DNA of 23,223 nucleotides from CAZCFB01 sp964511535. GTDB taxonomy: Bacteria; Myxococcota_A; Polyangia; GCA-2747355; CAZCFB01. The position numbers and the translations under genes are program-made. The notes under the pieces are model-generated. The model was not told where the DNA came from, searched no databases, and saw only the letters and a list, made by a program, of their open reading frames with translations. This document shows positions 15,038 through 23,223 of this stretch, piece after piece. The stretch spans positions 1 through 23,223 of the forward strand of contig CAZEFW010000156.1 of NCBI GenBank assembly GCA_964511535.1, given 5' to 3'. Position 1 is the stretch's first letter. Each line of letters begins with the position of its first letter.

Positions 15038-16567
15038 CTAGTACAGGATGCCGGTGGAGTAGCTGTCCTTGAGCCCCTTGTACTTGAGCTCGATGGTGAC
15101 CTTGTGCACGGCGGGCGCGCCAGGGGTCTTGTTGATCACCAGGGAGTAGCCGTTATCCACCAGCTTGGAGACCTTCTCGAACAGGCCGGAAGAGTTCTTG
15201 CCGGCGATGAAGGTGGCGCCGCCGGTCTGGCTGGTGAGGTAGATCAGCTTCTTGATCCCCTTGCTGTCGATCTGGCCGTCGAAGCCCACCGCGAAGAAGG
15301 GCGCGCACGCCTGCTGGGCCGCGTGCAGCACCTCTGCGGCCTTGTGCTTGCTGGAGTTCTCCTCACCGTCGGTGAAGCCGACCACGAACTTCTTGTGGAA
15401 CAGGCTGGTGAGCAGCGGGATCGGGTGCTTCTGCTTGTTGACGGCCGCCAGCGTGGCGATGGCCGCGTCGTAAAACGCGGTGGCCCCGGAGAACTTGTGG
15501 TTCAGCGCCTTGATCCCCTTGAGCAGGGTCTTGAGGCTGGTGGTGAACGGCACGTAGGTCTCGATCTTGGTGTCGTACTTGATGACGTTGTACCGGTCCC
15601 AGAACGCCTTGGCGCCCACCATGCCGCTGATCAGCATGTTCTCCATCAGCGGGATGTCGCGCTTGGTGGCGTACATGGAGCCGCTGTAGTCCATCACCAC
15701 GCCGCCCATCTGCATGCCCCAGGGGTAGTTGGCCCAGAACAGCTTCACCGGCGCCGCCTTGCCGTCCACCGTGACCTTGAAGTTCTTCGCCTTCAGCCCC
15801 TTTACGATGTCGCCTTTCTGGTCGTACACGCGGGCCACCAGGCGCACCTTGTTGAACACCTTGCCGTGGGCGCAGGGGTGGACCGCCAGGCTGACCTTGG
15901 TCGGCTTCGCCTTCTTGGTCTTGCCCCACTTGGTCCACCAGAATGCCAGCTCCATCTTTGTGTTCAGCTCGAGGTCCACATGGCCAGGCAGCTCGGCGTC
16001 GTATACCACGGACACCTTGTAGAAGAACCCGCTGTCCGCGGGCAGGTCGCCGTCGATGTAGGTGTCGCCGGTCACCGGCAACGGGTTGATCTGGTAGAAC
16101 GGCCCGTCCAGGTTGCGGCTCCGGTAGACGTTGAAGCCCTTGACCTTGCGGTCCAGCTTCACCACCCCCGCCTGCACGACCTTGCTCTTGATCTGCTTGC
16201 CCGGCACCGACGCGGTGACCTGGTAGTGGTACTTGTCACCGGGCGCCGCGGTCTGGTCCACGTACATGGCCTCGGTGGTGCTGCTCAGCAGGGTGAACGG
16301 CCCCTGGGCCGAGTCGCCGCGGAACACCTTGTAGATCGCCCCGTCAGACGGGTGGGACCAGCGCAGCTTGAGGCCCAGCTTCCACGAGGCCTTGGGCCAG
16401 GAGATGATCAGCGTGTTGTCGTCCTCCGTGAGGTACGGGGCGCCCACCGCGACGCTTGTGGCGGTGAGGCCGAGATCGCCGTTCTCCTCAACCACTGGAG
16501 GCTCCTGCGGGTCGCAGGCGATGAACAGGAGCGCGACGATGGCGACAATGCCGGCATACTTCCTCAT
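15038..16567 (-). CDS. lipoprotein with FnIII-like and von Willebrand A domains
   Basis: This 509-residue protein has a lipoprotein signal with lipobox FIAC (Cys18) and Asp at the next position, which in E. coli keeps lipoproteins in the inner membrane. Residues about 62-122 and 140-195 look like fibronectin type III-like sandwiches (YKVFRG, YHYQVTA; FNVYRS, FYKVSVV). Residues about 285-480 form a von Willebrand A domain with a complete metal site: DYSGS (293-297), Thr363 in GATAFYD, and Asp400 in FTDGEE. It therefore probably binds a protein partner through a divalent cation. The start is well fixed: GGAGG 8 bases ahead of the ATG at 16567 and an immediate signal peptide; an open frame runs 69 codons further upstream but gives a Pro/Arg-rich, non-protein-like extension. 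The methyltransferase gene follows 31 bases later in the same direction. Confidence 0.88.
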   Translation of the reverse strand: MRKYAGIVAIVALLFIACDPQEPPVVEENGDLGLTATSVAVGAPYLTEDDNTLIISWPKASWKLGLKLRWSHPSDGAIYKVFRGDSAQGPFTLLSSTTEAMYVDQTAAPGDKYHYQVTASVPGKQIKSKVVQAGVVKLDRKVKGFNVYRSRNLDGPFYQINPLPVTGDTYIDGDLPADSGFFYKVSVVYDAELPGHVDLELNTKMELAFWWTKWGKTKKAKPTKVSLAVHPCAHGKVFNKVRLVARVYDQKGDIVKGLKAKNFKVTVDGKAAPVKLFWANYPWGMQMGGVVMDYSGSMYATKRDIPLMENMLISGMVGAKAFWDRYNVIKYDTKIETYVPFTTSLKTLLKGIKALNHKFSGATAFYDAAIATLAAVNKQKHPIPLLTSLFHKKFVVGFTDGEENSSKHKAAEVLHAAQQACAPFFAVGFDGQIDSKGIKKLIYLTSQTGGATFIAGKNSSGLFEKVSKLVDNGYSLVINKTPGAPAVHKVTIELKYKGLKDSYSTGILY

Positions 16568-16674
16568 GGCAGGTTCCTCCGGAGTTGAGTTGTTAGGGCC
16601 GCAAGCCGATGAAAGTTTACCATAACGGTGTAATGGCCTACTGTTGGCCCGCTTACGGCAGCAGGAGTTTTTAG
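16568..16674. promoter_or_regulatory. divergent intergenic region between vWA lipoprotein and ggt
   Basis: These 107 bases lie between genes read outwards and contain an AT-richer patch at about 16609-16634. TGTAAT (16629-16634) is a five-of-six match to -10 on the plus strand, but no good -35 stands at the right distance. AGGAG at 16663-16667 is the ribosome-binding site for the ggt ATG. Confidence 0.3.
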
Positions 16675-18228
16675 ATGCATGGAATCGTCGCGGCGGGCTC
16701 CGGACCCACCGCTGAGGCAGGCGCCCGGGTGCTGGGCGCCGGGGGCAACGCGGTGGACGCCGCGGTGGCTGCATGCTTCGCCACCGCCTCGGGAGAGCCG
16801 ACCCTCACGAGCCTGGCGGGCGGCGGGGCGTTGACTTACCGATCGGGCGAGACCGGCGAGGTGTCGGTGTGTGACTTCTTCACCAACGCCCCCGGCCTGG
16901 GGGAGCCCGACAGCGAGCGGGACCTCGACTTCACCGCGGTGGACCTGGACTTCGGCCCCACCACCCAGCGGTTCCACATCGGCGCGGGCTCCGCCGCGGT
17001 GCCAGGCGCCATCCCCGGGCTTTGCACGGCGCTGGAGCGCTGGGGGCAGCTGCCCCTGAGCGAGGTGGTGCGCCCGGCCGTGGACTTCCTGCGCGACGGG
17101 GTGCGCATGGGCCCGTTTCAGCAAGCGGCGGCGGAGCTGCTGGGGCCGATCCTGGTGCACACCGAGAGCGCCCGGCGGGTCTTCGCCCCGCAGGGCGAGC
17201 TGTTCCGCGACGGCGACATCTTCGCGGTGCCCGCCCTCGCCGACACCCTCGAGGCCCTGGGGGCGGAGCCGTGGCGCCGCTACTACGACGGGGTCATCGC
17301 GCCCGCGATCCTCGCCGGCTACGGCCCCACCGCGGGCGGCCGCATCACCCCGCGGGATCTGGAAGCCTTCCAGGTGGAAATCCGCCGCCCCCTGCGCAAG
17401 CGCTACCGGGGCCACGAGCTGCTCACCAACCCGCCCCCGGCCCTGGGTGGTCGCATGGTGGCCTTCATGCTGCGCCTGCTGCAAGGGGTGGAGGTGTCTG
17501 CCCTGAAACAGGGCAGCCGCGAGCACTGGCACCTCCTTTGCCGCGCCATGCGCCTGGCTGACGAGGCGCGGTCGCAGGGCTCCGGGCAGCTGGAGCCAGA
17601 CGCCACGCCGCGCTGGGCCGGCCGCCTCGAGGAGCTGGCGGGGGCGCCCATCGGCGAGGGTCCCCGCGCGCCGGGCGGCCCCGGATCCACCACCCACATC
17701 AGCGCGGTGGACGCCCGGGGTAACGCTGCGGCTGTGACCCTGACCTACGGCGAGGGGTGCGGCTCTGCCATCGGGGACACCGGCATCATCATGAACAACA
17801 TGATGGGCGAGGAAGATCTGTTCCCCGACGGGTTCCATCGCTGGCCCGCAGGGCAGCGCCTGGCCACCATGGTCACCCCGTCGGTGCTGGTGTCGGACGA
17901 TGGGGACGTGACAGTCATGGGATCGGGCGGCGCCAACCGGATCCGCTCGGCCCTGACCCAGGTCATCTCCAACCTGGTGGACTTCGGTCACGACGCCGGG
18001 CAGGCCACGGCAGCGCCGCGGGTGCACTTCGAGGAGGGGGTGCTCAACGCCGAGGTCTTCGGCAGCGAGGACCCGGACGCGGACCTCGAGCTCGGGGCCG
18101 AGCAGGTAGTCCAGTTCCACAGCCCGAACATCTTCTTCGGCGGCGTGCACCTGGTGAAGCGCGGCAGCGACGGGGCGCTGAGCGGCAGCGGAGATCCCCG
18201 TCGAGACGGCACCTGCCGCAGCGGGTAA
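16675..18228 (+). CDS. ggt: gamma-glutamyltransferase family protein
   Basis: This 517-residue protein is a member of the gamma-glutamyltransferase family, Ntn hydrolases that cleave themselves and then transfer or hydrolyse gamma-glutamyl groups, for instance of glutathione. Family marks are the N-terminal GGNAVDAAVA (23-32), the GSAAVPGAIPG segment (105-115), and STTHISAVD (338-346), where Thr339 should be the processing site and nucleophile. NN near 374-375 and GSGGANRIR (416-424) take the place of substrate-pocket loops. It is somewhat shorter than E. coli Ggt (580 residues), largely because it has no signal peptide, so it is predicted to be cytoplasmic, unlike the E. coli enzyme. AGGAG stands 7 bases before the ATG. 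The next gene, 83 bases on, encodes a glutamate-cysteine-ligase-family enzyme, which suggests linked gamma-glutamyl chemistry. Related acylases share the fold, so the substrate is not certain. Confidence 0.88.
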   Translation: MHGIVAAGSGPTAEAGARVLGAGGNAVDAAVAACFATASGEPTLTSLAGGGALTYRSGETGEVSVCDFFTNAPGLGEPDSERDLDFTAVDLDFGPTTQRFHIGAGSAAVPGAIPGLCTALERWGQLPLSEVVRPAVDFLRDGVRMGPFQQAAAELLGPILVHTESARRVFAPQGELFRDGDIFAVPALADTLEALGAEPWRRYYDGVIAPAILAGYGPTAGGRITPRDLEAFQVEIRRPLRKRYRGHELLTNPPPALGGRMVAFMLRLLQGVEVSALKQGSREHWHLLCRAMRLADEARSQGSGQLEPDATPRWAGRLEELAGAPIGEGPRAPGGPGSTTHISAVDARGNAAAVTLTYGEGCGSAIGDTGIIMNNMMGEEDLFPDGFHRWPAGQRLATMVTPSVLVSDDGDVTVMGSGGANRIRSALTQVISNLVDFGHDAGQATAAPRVHFEEGVLNAEVFGSEDPDADLELGAEQVVQFHSPNIFFGGVHLVKRGSDGALSGSGDPRRDGTCRSG

Positions 18229-18250
18229 TTCTCCACCAGCCTCCTGTAAT

Positions 18251-18278
18251 TTGACTCCGGCGCCGGAGTCCGTATCTT
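18251..18278 (+). promoter_or_regulatory. probable sigma-70-type promoter for the ybdK-type gene
   Basis: TTGACT (18251-18256, five of six) and TATCTT (18273-18278, four of six) are spaced by 16 bases and lie about 33 bases ahead of the ATG. A perfect palindrome fills the spacer and overlaps the -35, so a regulator bound there could block or remodel the promoter. Confidence 0.45.
18253..18270. repeat. perfect 18-bp palindrome, candidate operator
   Basis: GACTCCGGC is followed directly by its exact reverse complement. It may be a dimeric regulator's site. As RNA it would form a short hairpin 24 bases after the ggt stop, but no U-run follows, so a terminator role is less likely. Confidence 0.6.
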
Positions 18279-18311
18279 TCATTTATCAACCTGACACAGG
18301 ATGGCGGGACC

Positions 18312-19415
18312 ATGGCTCTACCCGAGCTCACGGTGGGGATTGAAGAGGAATACCAGATCATCGACCCGGAGACCCGGGACCTCACTTCATACGTGCAGAA
18401 GTTCCTCGACCGCGGCAGGGTCGTGCTCCAGGACCAGATCAAGGCCGAGTTCCTGCAATCACAGGTGGAGGTGGGGAGCGTCATTTGCCGCAACATGCGC
18501 GAAGCGCGGCTGGAGATGGCGCGCCTGCGCCGTTCCGTGGACAAGCTGGCCCGGGAGCAGGGCCTGCGCATCGCGGCGGCGAGCACCCACCCCTTCTCAT
18601 GCTGGTCGGACCAGCTGATCAACGTCGGCGAACGGTACACCAAGATGGCCGAGGACATGGCCGAGGTGGCCCGGCGTATGCTGGTGTTCGGCATGCATGT
18701 GCACGTGGGCATCCCGGATCGCAGCCTGATGATGGATGTCATGAACCAGGTTCGATACTTCCTGCCCCACCTGCTGGCGCTGAGCACCAGCTCACCATTC
18801 TGGGGCGGGCGCGACACCGGGCTCAAGTCCTACCGCACCGTGGTCTTCGAGAGCCTGCCGCGCACCGGCATCCCGCCATCGTTCCAGTCCATGGGCGAGT
18901 ACAACGGGCTGGTGGACACCCTGACCCAGACCGGCTGCATCCAGGACCCTGGCCAGGTGTGGTGGGACATCCGCCCGCACCACAAGTACCCGACCCTGGA
19001 GTTCCGCATCGCCGACATCTGCACCAACCTGGACGAGGCCATGTGCGTGGCCAGCCTGATGCTCGGCATCACCGGCCTCCTGATCAAGCTGCGACAGGAG
19101 AATCTCTCGTGGCGCAGCTACCGCCGCCAGCTCATCGAGGAGAACAAGTGGCGGGCGGTGCGCTACGGCCTGGACGGCAAGCTCATCGATTGCGGCAAGG
19201 GGGAGGAGGTGCCGATGCGGTTCCTTGCCCTGGAGCTGCTGGACCTCATCGACGACGTGGTGGACGAGCTCCAGATCAGGGACGAGGTGGAGTACATGCA
19301 CACCATCCTCAAGCGCGGCACCAGCGCCGACCGGCAGCTGCAGGTCTACCGTGAGACCGGCGACCTGAATGCGGTGGTGGACCACCTGATCGAGGAGACG
19401 TCCGAGGGACTGTGA
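18312..19415 (+). CDS. ybdK: YbdK-type carboxylate-amine ligase (GCS2 family)
   Basis: This 367-residue protein matches the glutamate-cysteine ligase family 2 in length (E. coli YbdK has 372) and motifs: VGIEEEYQII (8-17) with the metal-binding acidic cluster, STHP (91-94), GMHVHVGI (127-134), STSSPFWGGRDTGLKSYR (158-175), and WWDIRPH followed by TLEFRIAD (217-235). Members join an amine to the gamma-carboxyl of glutamate or a similar acid using ATP; E. coli YbdK has only weak glutamate-cysteine ligase activity and its true substrate is unclear. The protein is soluble and probably cytoplasmic. The ATG at 18312 has AGGA about 10 bases upstream and begins just before the family motif. It follows ggt in the same direction but appears to have its own promoter. 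Together, one enzyme would form and the other break gamma-glutamyl bonds. Confidence 0.88.
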   Translation: MALPELTVGIEEEYQIIDPETRDLTSYVQKFLDRGRVVLQDQIKAEFLQSQVEVGSVICRNMREARLEMARLRRSVDKLAREQGLRIAAASTHPFSCWSDQLINVGERYTKMAEDMAEVARRMLVFGMHVHVGIPDRSLMMDVMNQVRYFLPHLLALSTSSPFWGGRDTGLKSYRTVVFESLPRTGIPPSFQSMGEYNGLVDTLTQTGCIQDPGQVWWDIRPHHKYPTLEFRIADICTNLDEAMCVASLMLGITGLLIKLRQENLSWRSYRRQLIEENKWRAVRYGLDGKLIDCGKGEEVPMRFLALELLDLIDDVVDELQIRDEVEYMHTILKRGTSADRQLQVYRETGDLNAVVDHLIEETSEGL

Positions 19416-19435
19416 GCGTCGCCTGCGGCGCCGCT

Positions 19436-19522
19436 CGGCTTGAGGCTGTAAGGCTTGAGGCTCGAGGGGAAAGTGCCTCGAGGCTATCCACCCTCAAGCC
19501 TCAAGTCCCAAGCCTCAAGCCG
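19436..19522. repeat. long imperfect hairpin built of GGCTTGAGGCT words
   Basis: CGGCTTGAGGCT (19436-19447) pairs perfectly with 19511-19522, and CTTGAGGCT (19454-19462) pairs with 19497-19505. A third small pair, CTCGAGG against CCTCGAG, sits in the loop around 19461-19482. The word TTGAGGCT or its complement thus occurs several times within 87 bases. It lies between convergent genes and may be an interspersed hairpin element. Confidence 0.75.
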
Positions 19523-19552
19523 CAAATAGAGCCGCAGCGCGGCTCTATTTGC
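19522..19552. terminator. 13-bp perfect hairpin at the end of secF
   Basis: The arms 19522-19534 and 19540-19552 are exact complements around the loop CAGCG. The stem contains the secF stop codon and its last codons. On the plus strand a T-rich stretch follows, so the hairpin best fits a terminator for the ybdK-type gene; it may also protect the secF mRNA end. Confidence 0.65.
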
Positions 19553-20708
19553 TCTTCTTGGCGAACTTGCTGTTGAGGTAGATCACCATCGGGCTGGCGA
19601 TGAAGATGGTGCTGTAAGTTCCGGCCACCACGCCCAGGGTCAAGGCGAAGGCGAAGGTGCGCAGCACGCCGGTGCCCACCACCCAGATCGACACGCAGGT
19701 GAACAGCGTGGTCAGCGAGGTGAGCAGGGTGCGGCTGAGGGTCTCGTTGAGCGAGGCGTTGACCACCAGCGGGAACTTGCGGTCGCGCAGCTTGGCCATG
19801 TTCTCGCGGATCCGGTCGTAGATGACGATGGTGTCATTGACCGAATAGCCCGCGATGGTCAGCAGCGCCGCGATGACTGTCAGCGAGAAGTCCTGCCAGG
19901 AGATGGCGAAGATGCCCACGGTGAGCACCACGTCGTGGGTCAGGGCCACCACCGCGCCAGGGGCGAAGCGGAAGTCGAACCGGAAGGCGATGTAGATCAG
20001 CATCAGCAGCAGCGCGTAGACCACCGACTTGATACCGTCGTCGCGCAGCTGGCGACCCATCTTGGCGCCCACCGACTCGACCTGGGGCACGTCCTTGACG
20101 ATGCCCTTGCCGAGTGACTTGTCGAACAGATCGCGCACCGACCGGTCCAGCCCGGCCAGGATCACCTCGTAGACGTTGTCCTCGGCGCGGCCGAAGCGCT
20201 GCAGCTGCTGCACCTCGACGTTGGCCTTCTTGAACACGCCCTTGATCTGGTCGATGGAGACTTTGACCTTGCGCTTGAAGTAGATGTACGCCTTGTCGCT
20301 GCCGTTCTTGTAGTCGAACCGGTTCAGGTTCTCCTTCTTGACCGCCGCCTCGAGGCCGGCGATGACCGCCGCCTTCTCCTTCTCGCCGAAGGCGCTCACC
20401 TCGTCCAGGCGCAGCATGTAGAAGTTCTCACGCGACGTGCCGGAGACCTCCACCACCTCGGCGCCCTTGAAGCCGGCGTCGGCCAGGGCCTTGCGCACCT
20501 GGGCGGCGTTGATCGGCTTGGCGAACTCCACCTGGATCTCGGAGCCGCCCTTGAAGTCGGTGCTGTAGTTCAGGGCCTCGCCCCGCACCACCAGGTTAAA
20601 GACCAGCGCGCCGATGCTCACAACCATGAAGACGCAGGAGAGCATCACCATGGAGCGGAACTTGTTGGTGAACTTGATGTTGATGTCGGGCTTTATCCAC
20701 TGTGCCAT
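19545..20708 (-). CDS. secF: protein translocase subunit SecF
   Basis: SecF works with SecD and YajC next to the SecYEG channel, using the proton gradient to help pull exported proteins across the inner membrane. The 387-residue protein has a first membrane helix (about 19-41), the DFKGGSEIQV motif (51-60) opening the periplasmic part, and five more helices from about 226 to 380, with AGYSVNDTIVIYDRIREN (286-303) holding the conserved Asp and Arg of the translocase core. It is longer than E. coli SecF (323), with the extra length in the periplasmic region (about 60-220). GGAG lies 6 bases before the ATG. Thirteen bases separate it from secD upstream, so the two are co-transcribed. Confidence 0.97.
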   Translation of the reverse strand: MAQWIKPDINIKFTNKFRSMVMLSCVFMVVSIGALVFNLVVRGEALNYSTDFKGGSEIQVEFAKPINAAQVRKALADAGFKGAEVVEVSGTSRENFYMLRLDEVSAFGEKEKAAVIAGLEAAVKKENLNRFDYKNGSDKAYIYFKRKVKVSIDQIKGVFKKANVEVQQLQRFGRAEDNVYEVILAGLDRSVRDLFDKSLGKGIVKDVPQVESVGAKMGRQLRDDGIKSVVYALLLMLIYIAFRFDFRFAPGAVVALTHDVVLTVGIFAISWQDFSLTVIAALLTIAGYSVNDTIVIYDRIRENMAKLRDRKFPLVVNASLNETLSRTLLTSLTTLFTCVSIWVVGTGVLRTFAFALTLGVVAGTYSTIFIASPMVIYLNSKFAKKSK

Positions 20709-20721
20709 TGTTCGCTCCGCC

Positions 20722-22503
<1,782 letters not shown>

Positions 22504-22540
22504 GGTGTTTCCCGTCTTTCCGGTCAGTGATGAACCGGGT

Positions 22541-22909
22541 CTAGTTCTTGTCGGTGGTGATGTTGTCCATGTCCGCCTGCTTGCCAGCGATGTGACTGCG
22601 CAGCACGCGGACGCGGATCTTCTCTGCCACCTCGATGGTGACGATCTTGTCGGTCAGCCCGGAGATCCGGCCCATGAGGCCGCCGTTGCTGATCACCTGG
22701 TCGCCACGCTTGAGGTTGGAGAGCATCTCCCGGTGTTCCTTCATCTTCTTCTGCTGGGGACGGATGAGCAGGAAGTAGAAGACGACGAACATCAGAATCA
22801 GGGGGAGCATCTGGGCCAGACCGCCACCGCCACAACCGGGCACCTGGCTGCCGCCGCCCTTGCCCGTCGCCTGCGCCAGCAGGGTCATCCAGTAGTACAC
22901 AGAGTCCAC
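22541..22909 (-). CDS. yajC: Sec translocase accessory subunit YajC
   Basis: This 122-residue protein has one membrane helix (about 32-49, LAQMLPLILMFVVFYFLL) followed at once by the hallmark IRPQQKKMKEH (about 49-59) and the small cytoplasmic domain with LKRGDQVISNGGLMGRI. It belongs to the SecDF-YajC complex. A Gly-rich segment with one Cys precedes the helix, which is longer than in E. coli YajC. The start is GTG, supported by GGAGG 5 bases upstream. It is the first gene of the yajC-secD-secF operon. Confidence 0.96.
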   Translation of the reverse strand: MDSVYYWMTLLAQATGKGGGSQVPGCGGGGLAQMLPLILMFVVFYFLLIRPQQKKMKEHREMLSNLKRGDQVISNGGLMGRISGLTDKIVTIEVAEKIRVRVLRSHIAGKQADMDNITTDKN

Positions 22910-23223
22910 GGTTACCTCCGCCGTAGGACTGGCATTTAAGCCAGTGATATCAAAATGCTACGCGGCAGGTACACCAATGGCGCCCTGCCGCGAGGCCGCA
23001 AACATCTAACAAAGATGGGGGTTTGGGTCAAGCAACTGTTTGGGATTAATGGTGATCGGTGCAGCCTGCGGCGGTGTGTGTCGCTGGAGAAAAGCTCTCA
23101 CGGAGGCACGGAGGCACGGAGAGGGCGCGGAGTTTTTTGGGGGGGGCTTGGCTTTTCCGGGCCGGTCTCGGTCGTCCAGCTCTGTGTCCTGGGTGGCTTT
23201 GAGAGGGGGCTCTCACGGAGGCA
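22910..23223. other. non-coding region upstream of yajC
   Basis: I see no gene in these 314 bases. Near yajC, a hairpin with arms 22928-22933 and 22940-22945 (ACTGGC/GCCAGT) sits just ahead of the ribosome-binding site and could affect translation. On the minus strand TTGACC (23026-23031) with TAGATG (23003-23008), spaced 17, is a possible but weak promoter for the sec operon. The far end carries direct repeats. Confidence 0.5.
23094..23223 (+). repeat. direct repeats GCTCTCACGGAGGCA, possibly the edge of a longer array
   Basis: The same 15 bases occur at 23094-23108 and at 23209-23223, the end of the window, 115 bases apart. The first copy is followed by a second CGGAGGCA and a partial third unit, giving a short 8-base tandem run. 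The array may continue beyond the window. A G-run (about 23139-23147) lies between the copies. Confidence 0.7.

Noticed and set aside
16564..18282. Long open frame antisense to ggt
   Set aside because: No domain, and the opposite strand has complete gamma-glutamyltransferase motifs with a good ribosome-binding site.
23094..23223. CRISPR array
   Set aside because: Only two 15-base copies 115 bases apart plus a short tandem run; no regular repeat-spacer pattern and no cas genes in view.

Overview
The window is GC-rich, coding-dense DNA with no rRNA, tRNA, IS element or CRISPR array that I can see. It most likely comes from the phylum Myxococcota or a close deltaproteobacterial relative. The reasons are: two proteins with a MYXO-CTERM-type tail (Cys-containing turn, one hydrophobic helix, Arg cluster); a MopE-type CDGKDNDCDGKTDED motif; Asp/Pro/Gly-rich linkers behind lipoprotein signals; a very Cys-rich repeat lipoprotein; and seven proteins with a lipobox.

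Layout. (1) Bases 17-3093, minus strand: a probable four-gene operon of envelope proteins. In order of transcription it holds a small lipoprotein, an NHL/propeller-like lipoprotein, an NlpC/P60-like secreted enzyme with a MYXO-CTERM tail (start overlaps the previous stop as ATGA), and a 53-residue lipoprotein. (2) Bases 3150-8030, plus strand, divergent from it: a 952-residue N-acetylmuramoyl-L-alanine amidase whose catalytic domain is interrupted by a golvesin-like insert and which also ends in MYXO-CTERM, then a Cys-rich repeat lipoprotein. Regions 1 and 2 look like one cell-envelope module built around two surface-anchored peptidoglycan-hydrolase-like proteins. (3) Bases 8092-12860, plus strand: a membrane-fused spermidine-synthase-like protein with a TPR-like tail, then a GH32 beta-fructosidase lipoprotein whose GTG start overlaps the previous stop as GTGA. 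(4) Bases 12952-15006: an AT-rich bidirectional terminator, an unrecognised small protein, an EamA transporter, and a lipoprotein carrying a SAM-methyltransferase domain. (5) Bases 15038-19415: a von Willebrand A lipoprotein on the minus strand, then, divergent from it, a gamma-glutamyltransferase and a YbdK-type glutamate-cysteine-ligase-family enzyme, which together suggest gamma-glutamyl/glutathione-type chemistry. (6) Bases 19545-22909, minus strand: the housekeeping yajC-secD-secF operon. (7) Bases 22910-23223: non-coding, ending in direct repeats that run to the window edge.

The Sec accessory operon is conserved housekeeping. The rest is lineage-specific envelope biology. The best candidate for something undescribed is the divergent envelope module at 17-8030. 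Secondary points are the apparently exported methyltransferase, the spermidine-synthase-like protein lacking the usual catalytic Asp, a perfect 18-bp palindrome inside a likely promoter ahead of the ybdK-type gene, and several start codons close behind -10-like hexamers that suggest leaderless or very short-leader transcripts.
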